DNA of 64,000 nt from Boesenbergia rotunda. Taxonomy: Eukaryota > Streptophyta > Magnoliopsida > Zingiberales > Zingiberaceae. Position numbers and translations under genes: made by a program. Shown here in pieces: positions 9,901 through 21,854 of the stretch; within the stretch, counting starts at the first letter, position 1; every line of letters begins with the position of its first letter. The stretch covers positions 27,623-91,622 of the forward strand of contig JAGFNQ010002303.1 of assembly GCA_024364735.1 (NCBI GenBank), read 5' to 3'. Below the pieces are notes generated by a model. The model saw only the letters and a program-made list of their open reading frames with translations, searched no databases and was not told the DNA's origin.

Positions 9901-10566
9901 GTTTATGAGGTTATGTTTATTATATTCATGTCTATGCCAAGTATTATGCCATGCTATGAATGTTTACGATGTTTATGTCTATGCCAAGTATTATGCCATG
10001 CCATGAATGTTTTTATGTTTATGTTTATGTCATGCTACGAATGTGATTAAGTTTATGTTCCTGCCATGTCGAATGTATGCTAAGTGTTCATAAAGGCTTA
10101 TGTTCTAAGTAAAGCACTAAGTATGTTAATGTTTCATGTGCTCATGATTAAGTGATGAATGGTTTTAGTGAGTAGGAAAGAGTCTTACTAAGCCTGAGTG
10201 CTTATAGTCTTATTTCCTTATACCGCAGATCACGCAAGGGGACAGTAAGGAAGCAGCAGGAGGGCATTAAAGCATGTGTGTGATAGTGACTTGGCCAAGA
10301 AACCATATGGTTGCTCGTTTTATGATAGAACTTTACCTTTACTATTATGTGCTTGAATGTGACCCTATGACATGATGCTAAGTATGACATGATATGATGC
10401 TAAGTATAAAGTTAATATGCCAAGTTCCCATGTTATGATGTTAGGAATGGTAGTAAGTGCATGTAGGTGTACGTCTAAAGGTTTCCGCTGCATTATGATG
10501 TCTACATGCCCTAAGTATGTTAACGTAACGCCGCTTTATGAAAAGGAAAAAAAAACGGGCGTTACA

Positions 10567-12891
10567 TTTTCTTTCATTGCATGTTTCATTTTTATGTTTT
10601 CTAGAAGTAGAATTTTCTTTTAAAAAGAGTTCTTGCTAATAAATGTGTGAGTAGAGTAGAATGAAATGAATAAATAGACATTGTAAATACCATGTTATTT
10701 TTTTTGGTAATTTTTCTTAATGAGTAGGAATAAATGTACCCGTCTTCATATCATTTTAGAGTCTCTTGAAAATAAATTAAATTTGGTTGTTAAAGACTTA
10801 AGGTTTGAGCTAATATATGAATTCTTGGATGCTTGAGTACTACTTGGCTTTAGATTCTAAAGTGATGACTTGAGATGAATCATTTGTACCTAGTGAGAAT
10901 TAGCCTTATTTTTGTGACACACATATGTGATTGTACTCTAGAACTTGCTTAAGTTCTTTCAAAACCATATTTCTATGATTGGATCACATTTATAGAGGCT
11001 AATCAATTTGTTTTCCTTTCCATATCAATTTTTGGCAATAATCAAGTTTATTCTATTTTCTTTTCCATACTTCCTACTCTTAACCATACTTTTCTATGAA
11101 CTTGTTTGTTTGGGATGTTTCTTGATGTTACTTTGCTCGAGACGGACAAAAGATCAAGTGTGGGGGAGGTGGCTAGTGTTTTGGAATCATTTTGTAGCAA
11201 GGATGCATTTCATTTCAAAGAGAATTTTTTTTTGGTTGATTCAAAAAGGTGCCAAGTTGAAATTGAGTTGGTATCAAAAACAAGTGGGAAGAAGTAGTTA
11301 AGAAGGAAAGCAGTTGAAGCATCTAGATTCCTTATTATACTTTGAAGATCCAAGTGGCACGCAATAAAAATCTAAAAAAAAATGGCACGCAATGCAGAAA
11401 ATCTATGCCAAAACAGAGAAAAATTCTGTGTCGTTCAGTAATTGAAGTGCAGCTGAACTGTTCTGAAACTAATGTGGCTACTGCAAGGATTAAGAACAAA
11501 ACCACTCGACAGCAAGGTTGAGAATGTAAGCTGAAAATGCAGCTGGAAAAGAAAAAAAAATCAGAAGGTTATGTTACCATAAAGTCAGTTTTGTATCAAG
11601 ATGAAGCTGAAATTGGGTTTACTAGGCTATGAATCAGGGAACTAAGTTCATAAATGTATCAAATTTGTATCAAGGATATCCACTGCTGATCAAAACAGAA
11701 AAAAATGTGGCTGCTTGAAATTCCAGATTAGAACAGAACAGGAAAAAAAATCAATGCAGTGCAATGGCTGAAATTCGACTTGCTACTCAGCAATTTTCAA
11801 GTGGAACATTCAAACTCTCCACTACTATGTGATGCTAACTGCTGTTAAGGAATCAGAGAATTGTAAGGTCTGAAATTTGTTGCATGGAGATGGAGTTTGA
11901 AGCAGAAAAAAAAGTGGCTGAATAAAATAGTGAGGTCAAGTAAGTTATCAAGTGAACATTGAGGGAAAGAAGAGTTTTGATACTTGAAGATTTAAGAGAT
12001 CTTGGAACATTGAATCTGGCACAAGTGGATGAATTTGACAACCTATAAACAGAATAGAGAAAGAAGCTGAAAAATTCAGTTATGAAGAAGAGAAAAAAAA
12101 AACAGAGACAAAGGAAGCTGAAATTGTGGGAACTAAAAGGAAAGAGTTGGAATGAAATCCATGTGCCAAGTTTTGGGATACAAGTTCTGGTCAGCAAGTC
12201 TCCAGCTGAACAAGAATTAGCTGATGGCAGCTGAACATAAGAAAAGAAGAAGAAGCAGAAAAAAAACAAAAAAACAACAAAGTGGCACGAAAAGGGAAAA
12301 AAAACAAAATTGGCACATTGAGACCAAAAAGGTTTTCTTCATCCGAATCAAGGGCAATGCCAAATTTTTACTCCACCACACTTTTGACTTCCATAGAAGA
12401 CTCTAAAGAGGGCAAAGTGCATGGGAAATATTCTTGAGCATCCAAGTTTACCAATTCATCAACTTCTCTATTTTTCTTTCATTCTTACCATTTCATATGT
12501 CTCTAATTTGTTTGAATAAACTTTTATAGATGTGGATCCGGATCATGAATAATGGTAGAGAGTAGATAACAAGCAAGCCTATAGTAGTGCAAAAAGCATT
12601 TGTGTTTGAGTGAGCTCCACTTTCATCATGAACTTAGAACTCAAAAAGAGAGCCACCAAAAATTTCCCTTGAAAGGCTTAGAGAGTTAAATTCATCTCAA
12701 TGAGTCATGAAGGATGAAAATGCTAAGTTGTTGACTTAAGGACGAGATACTAATCCATAGAACTTAGATTTTTGAGAATTGACAACCTTAGGTAATTTCT
12801 TTTCATTTGCTTCTAACTATGTTTGGAAAGAATCTAAGGGATACATATTTAGTAGTTTTCGCGAGACGCTCAAGCTTAAGTGTGGGGGAGT
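10567..12891 (+). mobile_element. 3' internal region of a gypsy (Athila/Tat-like) element
   Basis: No coding sequence is supported; short open frames here are low-complexity. Two purine tracts AGTGTGGGGGAG occur, at about 11157-11168 and directly before the LTR at 12892. This is typical of the long 3' non-coding region of Athila/Tat elements. Confidence 0.45.
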
Positions 12892-15365
12892 TGATAAGTA
12901 CTATTTTGTTGATCATTTCAGTTTCTAAAATCCATGTTTGACCCATATTTTACTTGCTTAATATTGAAATTATCCTAGATTTTATGAATTCATTTTATTT
13001 TGGGCTTTATTGTAAATCGTGATACATTGGAAATATTTTGGCATTAAATTGTGAATTTATTTTTATAGGCTTGGAAGGATTATGGACCTAGGTCATGCTG
13101 GGTCGAACTTGAGTCAGAAGTGGACTGGATCGAGTGATCAGGAATCCAACTAATATGGGTCGTCCGATTCAAAAATGGCTAGATCTGAGCCACCGGAGAA
13201 CTTTTGAGGCAATCCGAGCTGGGGTTAAGGCTAATCAAGCACTCAGATCATGATCTGAAGGTTTCATCCAAATCAGAGATCATTCAGCCGTTGGATCAAG
13301 CTCAGGAGGATCTAGACCATCCATTCAAAGATCAGGTTGACCTGAGCCATCCGCTACAAATCTGGAAGATCCGAGCTACTGAGAGGCAGATCCTGACCCT
13401 TGATCAACATCATCAAATTTTGGTTCAGATTGGATGAGATCTAGCCGTTGGATGGAGTTAAGTTAATCTGAACCGTCCATTGCTTAACTATACAAACTGC
13501 TGATCAGCCCCCGAGCACAGGGTCGCGTCTTCGCCAGTCTTCGTCTTCTTCGCGTCTTCTTCATTTTCGTCTGCAATTTTCTTCATCAGAGGGCGTGACC
13601 ACTTCAATTCTAACCTCGGATCAAGATCTAGATAGTAGGATCTTCTCCGTGAGATCTTCAGCTCCAATTCGCCCAAGAACAGAGCTGAATGAGAGTTTCT
13701 TCAGATCTATCATTTGGTTGATTGGATCTCGTTTTGTGCCACTTCTCATCCATCTGAGCTAGCCGGAGGGTCCTCCGGAGTGTTCTGATCATCCCCGAGC
13801 CATCATCGCAGTCCGACACAACGAGATCGAGGAGATCGGATGAGATTTTTAGATTTGAGCAGAGTTGAGTTTGATTTGATCACTGAGATAGAATTTCCTT
13901 CGATTTGTTGAGCTAAGGGGTTCGAGGCTCACTCTTGTGTGACGACAAGAAGATCTTGAGCTGAGGAAGGGATCGAAGTTTAGTTTCTTATTGAATTTTC
14001 ATTCCCGAGCAGTAGTATTAATTTCTGCATTCTTTTCCATTTCTGAACATTTGGTATCAGTGAGCTCAGTTCTTTTCTGAATAGTTTCTGTTTTAATTAG
14101 TGTTTCGATTATGCATCTTATTAGCTAAATTACTTGTCTAGTGAACAATTGCTTTAATCTCAGTTTGCATTTCTGCTGTTCGTATCAGTTCTCTACTTCT
14201 CTTTCTGCGTATCAATTTATTTCTGCAATTTCGGTTTCATTCCTGCAAGTTTGGTTTATAGCTTCTGAAGATGGTATCAAGTGAGCATTAGATCTTCTAA
14301 ATCTTATTTGAACACTGGATTTGTGCCATTAATCTCAATTTGCTTGCGTGTTGGTTTCATTTGTTGAGTATCAGTTTCTAGCTTGCGTACCAAATTCATT
14401 TCTGCATGTACCAAATATAATTCCTGAATTGGTTGTTAGTTATTATTAGTTATCTAAGTCTTCCTGAGTATTAGTTCGTGACTTTTGCCGCTTTACTTGT
14501 GAGGAACTGCACTAGGTTTGTGTCTGAATTTATGCATTCATGTTCTGCATTCGAATTGTTGCTGCATCCATGGATTGTTCCTGCAGAAACATGAATTGTA
14601 TCTGAACTGATCAGTCTGATTTCTGAGCATCAGTTTCTGTGTATCAATGAATTGTTTCTGAATTCATGTTTCTGCATTCGGACCATTACTGAATTTCTGC
14701 ATTTTAATTCTGCATCTAGATTCATTTTTGAATTGCTGCCTTCAATTCTGAGTTTTTCCCTTCATTCATGCATAGCACTTCACTAAGAGCTTTGTTTTCC
14801 AAGTGAATTGATTAGTTCAATATGTACTGATCAGCTTTAATTTCATTGATAGTCTCGGGTTTGTTCAATTGCTTGCATTTTGGTATCAAGTGGAGTTTTG
14901 GCATTAATCCTGTATCAGTTTGTTTTTAGATTGCGTAGCCTTGGCTTGTTTTAAGTGGTAATTCCTGAAGTAAATTCCTGCATTAGAGTCCATCAAAATT
15001 TGGTTTGATTTGATATTAGATTTGTTCTCAAAATTCAGCTAATTTTCATTGGTTTGATTGAGTTGTTCATTGGTTGAGTTCATCAATTGCCAGTACCCCG
15101 TTTAAATTCATCTAGCTAAGTCCTTCCTTTTCTTCGTGTTTTCATTTCTGAATTGCAAACCAAACCCAGATTTTATTTGAAACCCAAAAATATTTGACGA
15201 CGCATAAATTCAAGCTTGAATCAAACAACCTTAACCAGCTCTCGGAAAAATACGACCTGTGGCCCCTTTACTACATTTTTATTCTTGTTAGCAAAAAGGG
15301 TTTCTAGCTTTACTAATATCTAAATTTGAGACCCACATTCGTGACAGCCTCTTTTGGGTCCATCA
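12892..15365 (+). mobile_element. gypsy-type 3' LTR
   Basis: It starts TGATAAGTAC immediately after the AGTGTGGGGGAG tract and ends GGTCCATCA, giving matching TGAT/ATCA ends and a length of 2474 bp. The interior is T-rich with many TTTCTGCAT/ATCAGTTTCTG words. No gene is seen. Confidence 0.5.
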
Positions 15366-16110
15366 GTTATCCTAACTCTAGTTGGCTAGAAATCACCCAA
15401 GAAGATCCGTTGGAGATTGGCCAGTAAACTGCTGACCAAACTTGACTCGTGCGCTTGGGATCTCAGGCGCCCGTATACATAGTGGCGCGCGAGCACTCGG
15501 GCGCTTCTGTGCATACAAGTGCCCGAGAGCAACTTTTATCCACCAACTAGCCGTTTGCAAACGTTGTGCATTGGATAAGGCATAAGCTACATGTCTAGCG
15601 CCCTCAACCACTCGGGCGCCCCTATAGTGTCACGTTAGCAATCAGATAGAATTGACCAGGACTATAAATAAGCCCTCAGAGCTCAATTCCAAATTATCCA
15701 TCAAAGCATACAATTTTCTTCTTGTTTTCTAGCTTCTGTGCTACAAAGTTTGTAAAAGAATTCTCTGCCAGAAGGAGATTTTGATCCTCAGAGCTCAGTT
15801 CCAAATTATCCATCAAAGCATATAAATTTCTTCTTATTTTCTAGCTTCTATCTTGTGATATAAAGTCTGTAAAAGAATTCTCCGCCAGAAGGAGATTTTG
15901 ATAGTGAGCTTTAACCGTCTTGGAATAGCAACCACCCAGGTTGCAACCAAGTAACTTCTTATGTCCAAGCCTTTTATTAGTTTAATTAGTTTATGTTTAT
16001 TTTAATTTATTATTTTAAATAATCTAAAATCTTTGTGAGCCGCACAAAAAATTTATTTTATTTTATAGGGGCAATTCATCCCCCTCTTGTTGGTCCACAA
16101 TGATCCAACA
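15366..16110 (+). mobile_element. Copia-type LTR fragment
   Basis: The 3' part of a plus-strand LTR: GCGCCCG-type palindromes (15430-15620), TATAAATA at 15663-15670, R/U5 and an end at CCAACA (16110). No primer site follows, so it is a 3' or solo LTR remnant. A direct repeat of about 115 bp (15677-15790, 15792-15905) shares the word AATTATCCATCAAAGCATA. Confidence 0.55.
15663..15670 (+). promoter_or_regulatory. LTR TATA box
   Basis: TATAAATA about 45 bp downstream of the last GGGCGCCC-type palindrome of this LTR. Confidence 0.5.
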
Positions 16111-16168
16111 ACATTAGGTCACTGGGTATTTGATATTTTAATAATTGACACTAGTGCTAGTGGGAGAT
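16111..16168 (+). other. Internal tail and polypurine tract of a copia element
   Basis: A short internal remnant ending in the purine tract AGTGGGAGA directly before the LTR at 16169. Confidence 0.45.
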
Positions 16169-17835
16169 TGTTAGTGTTAGCCGTAGAGCTAATTATAAGA
16201 TAATTGTCTAGGGAATATTTTGTATCATATTTTATTTAATAAAGGCAAAGTTTGATTATTATAATTATTTCATGATTGTGCCCAATGAATAAGTATAATA
16301 ATGTCCTTAGGTAGTAGGTTCTGATCTATATTATATCAATTAGTTGAATTAATAGTGAGATGATATAGAGAATACTACCCTTAACTATTCCTAGTTAAGT
16401 ATTAATATTCAAGGATAATATTAATATGTTAAGACTAGTATGTAGGTCAATTGATGACTTGATCTCACAAGTCATGGATATGGGATATCAAGTTAGCACA
16501 TGAGTATATATTAGAGAATATATACATAATTGATCCGTCATGAGAAAGTTTCATGAATCGTTCTATGAGTGTTATAAACTTTCTCATGTGACTATTAGTA
16601 TGAATAGTCCTTAGACCTAAAGTCGTTACGGTTCCCTACATAAGGAGTTATGTACTTTGGTATCGTCAAACGTCATCCGTAACAGGGTGGACTATAAAGG
16701 CGATCACTGGGTATGTAACAAATTATGCGGAGGGATGTGAGTAAAGTAGATGGGATCTATCCCTCCCATATGACGGGAATGATATCTGTGGGCCCCTTGA
16801 TCGAGTAGGACTACTAAAATGCATGGTCATGTTCAAATGAGTCAATATGAGATATTGAGCTCATTTGCTTGAGTAAGTCTACTTGAGGATCAAGAAACAC
16901 AAAGATTGATAAGGGGATGACACGGTTTATGCCTCATTGATTGATCTAGATATCAAGGATACAAAAACAAAGTCATAAATTATAATAGTCACGGAAAAGT
17001 TATGTCGGATCTCGACATTCTTGTCACTTGGGTAGCAATAATGTATTGCTAGATGTTGATTGTTTATGTATCTAAAGTGGTTTAGATACATTGCCAGCGT
17101 TACGAGAACCAATTCGATCACACACAAAGGACACAATGTCTCAGAGATAAGATGATTTTAGTTTGACTAAAATGTGATCCGAAATTGGATTAATTGAGTT
17201 AGACTCAAATGAATCCAATTGAATTATGAGGTTGAGTCTAATTTGAGTTAGACTCATTTAGATTAGACTCAACCACTTAATTATGGATAATATTCATTAA
17301 AAGGTTTAATGAAATATTATTTAAGAAGAAGGCTAAGGTGCATTCTATTCATTAGATGAATAGAATATTAAGAGTCTTAAGGGATACCTAGAGGCTTGGT
17401 ATTCATTGGGTTTTTATTAGCATTAAGATGAAAGGCGCTCAAGGGGCAAAGACCATTGGTATTCATTGGATGAGTATAAATACCCCTCTTTGTCAAAGAC
17501 TAGTGTGTGCATCCCTCTTCTTCCTCTTTCTTCCTCCTTTGCCAAAACTCCCTAGTGGAGACTCTTGTGTTTTGTGAACCATCCAAGTTGCTAACACAAC
17601 TAAGGTGATTCTTCTCCGAGACGTAGATCGTGTTCGTGTGGATACTACTAGAGGCATGGACACTTGAACGTGTAAGAGATCCTGCGAACCAAGAACTAGT
17701 GGGATAAGCGAAGGGTATGTTTCAAAGGTATATTTATTAGATAAATCAAACTTCATACAGATTTTCGCATGGATCACTCAAGGGATCTTGTTTTCCGCTG
17801 CATTTTTATATTGTTGTCACATAAAGATCCTAACA
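16169..17835 (+). mobile_element. Copia-type 3' LTR
   Basis: It starts TGTTAGTG after a GTGGGAGA tract and ends ATCCTAACA: 1667 bp with inverted TGTTAG/CTAACA ends. No supported gene inside. Confidence 0.6.
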
Positions 17836-18182
17836 CCTTATCCTTTTCAGAAATATAATATGTAACAGTAACTTCAACAGCATGCCAAATAGTTTGGGTT
17901 AGAAGATTACTTGCAAATCGTCACCAACAACAAAACACATGCAACTATTATTTTTTTTGATAACAAGGTGACAATTGCAATGACAAAAAAATCTGACTTT
18001 CTTTCCGAGGACTAAACATATTGATTTTCATCTACACTTTATTGGAGATTTAATCATAAATAATGAAATTATGTTGGAACATTGCAGCATGCATGAACAA
18101 ATGACGGATATCTTGACAAAGTCACTTCCTAAAGATAAGTTAATTTATTTCATATCATGTCTTGCTGTTTGTAATTTTGAAT
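17836..18182 (+). pseudogene. Copia pol 3' end (RNase H fragment)
   Basis: A broken plus-strand frame. Its last part contains KHIDFHLHFIGDL and EQMTDILTKSLP, the conserved end of Ty1/copia RNase H. The upstream part is frameshifted and is cut by the LTR ending at 17835. It belongs to the short LTR that follows; short LTRs suggest the Ale/Retrofit lineage. Confidence 0.65.
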
Positions 18183-18494
18183 CAAGGGGGAGTGTTAATA
18201 ATATGCTTCGAAATAAATAAGTTAGTGGGTTGATAATATGGTAAATAATAGATAGTGATAAAATTTAATGAGTTGACAAATAATGGATAAATGAGGTGGA
18301 ATTGTGGATAGGGATGAAGTTCAATGGTAAACTAAAAATGTCTATATTCAATGTACGTAGAGTTGATGTTTATCCAGTAAGCCTATAAATATATAACCTT
18401 TTGGTGAATGAATGCAAGTTAAATAGTTTAGTTTTCTTTTTTTTTCTCCTCTTCCACAAGTGTCACTCCTCTTCTATATTGTTTTCTTCCAACA
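18183..18494 (+). mobile_element. Short copia 3' LTR (Ale/Retrofit-like) with PPT
   Basis: The PPT CAAGGGGGAG is at 18183-18192. The LTR, 18193-18494, runs from TGTTAATA to TTCCAACA, 302 bp. TATAAAT is at 18384-18390. Confidence 0.65.
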
Positions 18495-18733
18495 TATTAG
18501 GGCATTGTGAAGGGTCACCGTAGCGCCGGGAGTGAAGGAGGCGAAGAGGTGGGTTCGATTTGCCAGAGTTATCGCTCAATACCGGGTTGAACTTGTTGTT
18601 TGACGAAGGAGGCAAAGGAATAATGTTTGGCGGCGAGGAAATTTTGGGTGCCTCAACTAAAAAACAACGACGCGGGCGAGTAACTATTGAGTGCGGTCTC
18701 AATAAAAAGTCTTTTAACAATACACAGAAGCAC
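18495..18733 (+). other. Unassigned GC-richer segment
   Basis: It carries a 66-residue open frame (18560-18760) that I do not recognise. It is the flank of the short LTR on one side and of the CACTA end on the other. Nothing else is supported. Confidence 0.3.
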
Positions 18734-19020
18734 CACTACAAAAAAATAGACCGTTACTGACGGAAATTACCGACGAAATTCCGTTGATATTGAGCCTTGC
18801 CGACGGAACTACGATGGAGGAAAAAATGTCGAAATATTAATTGTCGGAATAATATTATCGACGGAAATATTGATCCGTCGGTAATTAAAATATATCGACG
18901 GAAAATTCCGTCGGAGACTACCGACAGAAACTCAGTTTCCGTCGGCCATGTATCGTAGTTGCCTATCGATATATTTCCGACGGATCCGTGTCTTCCGTCG
19001 GTATTCCGTCGGAAATATAA
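18734..19020 (+). mobile_element. CACTA (En/Spm-like) terminus with subterminal repeats
   Basis: The terminal motif CACTACAAAAAAATAG starts at 18734. It is followed by about 15 subterminal copies of CCGACGGAA or its complement TTCCGTCGG, in both orientations, through about 19016. This is typical of CACTA ends, where transposase binds. The opposite end (TTTTGTAGTG) was not found in the window. Confidence 0.65.
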
Positions 19021-19599
19021 AAAAATAATGTATATGCCAAAATTAATTTCATTCAGTACAAAATAAATCACAAACAAATATCACAAAAATTCACAATACC
19101 AAAAATAATATATTACAAATAGCTAGTTTGAAAGTTTTTTACATGATTTCAAATTTCTACAAGGGTTTATATTACAAGTTCAATGCCTATATGGATAATG
19201 TCACTTTTCAAAAAGATTTGACTTCCCAAAACTTCTCCATTCCTCATAGGTGCCACCATAGCAATAGAGCATATGAATCAGATTAATAGAATTTCTTGAA
19301 ACAAGCAAAGCAAATGAACTTCTCCATTCCTCAACAATCCTGGAGTAATAGAATCTGCATAGATGGAAGCAAGTGAACTAATTATGCAAAAAAAAAAAAA
19401 CTTGCAATCAGATTACCTTGACGAAAGCCAATCTAATGGTAAAAGGAAAAGGAGTTGTAGCCAGAACTGATGATAAAATCTGCATAGAAAGAGTTAGGCG
19501 TGTAAATGAATAAGCACGTATAAATGACAGCTACTTATATATCAACTATTACAAATGAATGAAAGTATAATATACTAAAAGCAAAGAATTGGATGGAAC
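19021..19599 (+). other. AT-rich interior of the CACTA remnant
   Basis: No transposase or other protein recognised. It lies between the CACTA subterminal region and the WRKY exon fragment. Confidence 0.35.
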
Positions 19600-19736
19600 A
19601 TGGCAGCATCTTCTCAAAAGACTTCAAATGAACCTAGGATCATTGTCCAGACAAGAAGTGAGGTTGATCTTCTTGATGATGGCTACAGATGGCACAAATA
19701 TGGGCAAAAAGTAGTAAAAGGAAATCCTAATCCAAG
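19600..19736 (+). pseudogene. WRKY group I C-terminal domain exon fragment
   Basis: From an ATG at 19600 the frame reads into EPRIIVQTRSEVDLLDDGYR, then WHKYGQKVVKGNPNPR. This is the first half of a C-terminal WRKY domain, a W-box DNA-binding domain of plant transcription factors. The signature is WHKYGQK rather than WRKYGQK, an Arg to His change explainable by one G to A. The exon ends at 19736 with a GT donor after the Arg codon position where group I/II WRKY genes have their conserved intron. The zinc-binding second half (C-C-H-H) is not found in the following 470 bp, where the MULE begins. It is most likely a captured or abandoned fragment beside the CACTA end. Residues before EPR also look WRKY-like, so the exon may start slightly earlier. 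Confidence 0.75.
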
Positions 19737-20204
19737 GTACTATCTTAGAATTTTTATAATATCGTCATTTCATTAGCATGCTTTCCATATATATTTTATG
19801 CATATTTTGGTCTCATTTCAGTTCTCTCTGTTAATCTAGCATAGCATATATGTTACAGAAGGTTGCAGTTGTGTTAGAAATTTGTAAATTCTATTATTTA
19901 TGTATTTTCAAGCAAAGTTGCCTATTTAATAGAAGCGTGTATTTTTGAGGTGCATGTCAAAGGTTGATTCTTGGTATACTGACTGACATCTCATGAACAA
20001 CTCATAGATCATACAAATATGCATTTCGACAATTTTTTCATGTATTATAAACACATGGTCGTTAGTTGAACAATCCCTTCTTTTCAGTATCATCTTCATA
20101 TCTCCATAACTGGCTTTAACTCTACCAATAAACCTCGCGTAATCTTCAAATAGAAAGACATATTTTCATGAATCAAACAACGTCGATCAGATATGGTTTC
20201 CCAG
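19737..20204 (+). other. Intron remnant after the WRKY exon
   Basis: AT-rich, no coding sequence. It follows the splice donor and ends at the left TIR of MULE copy A. Confidence 0.35.
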
Positions 20205-20435
20205 AACGGCAATTTACCAAAGGGCGTACCTAAGAATTGGAAATTACCAATTGACGTACCATGGTTTCTATTTTACCAAAGGACGCGCCCCTTTAAGTGA
20301 ACTTCCTATTGTACCCCTCCCGCCACAAAATACCTTTTGCTATTCATATTTTCGAGACATTCGAACCACTTTAGTAGTAAATTTATATTTTATGGTTCAG
20401 ATGGCCAGATAGTCGAAATTTTTTCAGCCTATATA
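20205..20435 (+). repeat. MULE left terminal inverted repeat
   Basis: It begins AACGGCAATTTACC and matches the reverse complement of 54620-54857 over about 230 bp with few differences. Neighbouring bases do not give a 9-bp duplication with the right end at 54857, so the two ends probably come from separate insertions. Confidence 0.85.
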
Positions 20436-20466
20436 TATATTACTACCTTGCACAAGTCGAATCATC

Positions 20467-20676
20467 ATGAGGGTACGTATACATTTTGACCATGCACAAC
20501 TCAATTCATTACCAAGGCAGCTGAGGAAGATAGGTGTTGAAGGAGAAAAAGCAAGCAACAGATTGGTAACAAATACAAATAGTAATGTACGTATGATTGT
20601 TAACTTTGATATGATATCAGACCTAGTTTTATACTTATCAACTCTTTCTATAATTTTTATATTTGGAGGAGTCTAA
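20467..20676 (+). CDS. Possible first exon of MULE transposase gene
   Basis: A 69-codon frame beginning MRVRIHFDHAQLNSLPRQLR lies 30 bp inside the TIR, where MULE transposase genes start. I do not recognise the sequence. It may be an N-terminal exon or chance. Confidence 0.25.
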   Translation: MRVRIHFDHAQLNSLPRQLRKIGVEGEKASNRLVTNTNSNVRMIVNFDMISDLVLYLSTLSIIFIFGGV

Positions 20677-20772
20677 GGGTGATATGCATTACATAATAAG
20701 GGCTCTCTGAAATTTGTTAAACTTAAGATAACTAAATACTTGAATTCGACCTATGGGTGATATCTTACCATA

Positions 20773-21003
20773 TCAGGCCCTAGGAGGGCATGAAATTAAA
20801 GGATTTCAGTCCCTGGGAGTGCATGATATCATTAGATTTCAGGCCCTAGGAGGGACTGAAATATGTTGTTTTCAGGCACTGGGATAAAAGGAATTCAAGT
20901 CCTCCCAGGGTCTGAAATGAAAATATTTTAGGCCCTCCCAGGGGCTGAAATCATTTGATTTGAGGGTCTGGGAGGGCCTGAATCAAAGGATTTCAGGCCC
21001 TCC
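20773..21003. repeat. AGGCCC/GGGCCT hairpin array
   Basis: About seven to eight units of the form TTTCAGGCCC-loop-GGGCCTGAAA, some diverged, directly upstream of the transposase fragment. Confidence 0.75.
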
Positions 21004-21008
21004 GAAAT

Positions 21009-21854
21009 ATGGTAACTAATACTGGAAGTAGAGCTGCTGTAGGTTTGTTTTGGGCAGCAGCACAAGCCAACACAACACTCCAATATGATATGATAATGCA
21101 GACAATGCTTGGAAAACATCCATTTGCCCATAAGTGGCTTCAGAACATTGACCCTAAAAGATGGGCAAATGCACACTTTACTGGGAGAAGGTACAGAATG
21201 CTTACCACGAATTATGTGGAGAGCTTAAATGTTTTGTTCAAATCTACACGTGAGCTTCCCATAAACAGGTTAATTGATAATACAAGAAGAAAAGTTGCTT
21301 AATGGTTTTATAATCGTAGAGAGGAAGTCTCCAAATGACATGTTGCTTTGACACCTTATGCTACAAAAGAAATGGATTCAAGGAGAGAGAAAGCAAGAGC
21401 TTATAAGGTTCACCCTTACTCTCAATTAGGAATAGAAGTAGAAACATGAGGCACTTCATACATTGTTGATTTAGAAAAAAAGTTTTGTCATTGTGGGGAG
21501 TTTCAAATTTCAGGACTTCCTTGCTCACATGCTATTGCCGTAATCATTCACAGGAACATGGATACACTCCCATATTGTGAGCATTATTTTTATTCTGAAA
21601 CTTAGAAGTGTGTTTAGATGGATCGTATTTTTCCTTGTAGAAGCAAGCAGTTTTGGCCTACTGGAGTAAACGACATTACAGCTCTATGTCCCCGTAGCCT
21701 TGTGCAACCTGGTAGACAAAAGAAGGCACAGATTGAGTCCAGACACAATGGCAAGGTGAAACTAAAATGCAGCCGGTGCAAACAATTTGGTCATAATAAA
21801 AAGACATGTAGAATGCCGCCAGCCCCAAGGTCTTCAGTTAATTGGTATATGTAG
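21009..21854 (+). pseudogene. MULE transposase, C-terminal part (copy A)
   Basis: One continuous frame with stops at 21300, 21336, 21447, 21603 and 21615. It contains the region after the catalytic core (RRYRMLTTNYVESLN), a SWIM zinc finger with CHCGEF...LPCSHAI (CxCx9CxH), and a C-terminal zinc knuckle CSRCKQFGHNKKTC. The DDE catalytic part is absent; an array of short hairpins stands in its place. MULE transposases bind TIRs and catalyse cut-and-paste movement, so this copy cannot. The stops are mostly explained by TGG to TGA/TAG and CAA to TAA transitions, as expected from deamination of methylated cytosine. Confidence 0.85.

Larger units (their letters stand above)
7417..10566 (+). mobile_element. 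Probable gypsy-type (Tekay/Del-like) LTR
   Basis: About 3.15 kb with no protein coding. It has a TATAAAGA at 7661-7668, a CT-rich leader after it, many GGTTTCGGCCAA motifs, low-complexity ATG-rich tandem repeats, and an end reading GGGCGTTACA at 10566, as in large chromovirus LTRs. The expected TGTAACGCCC start is not present, so the 5' boundary is damaged. The family call is from general style only. Confidence 0.4.

Noticed and set aside
11853..12269. 138-residue minus-strand frame rich in Phe and Ser
   Set aside because: It is the complement of an A-rich low-complexity retroelement tail, with no domain.
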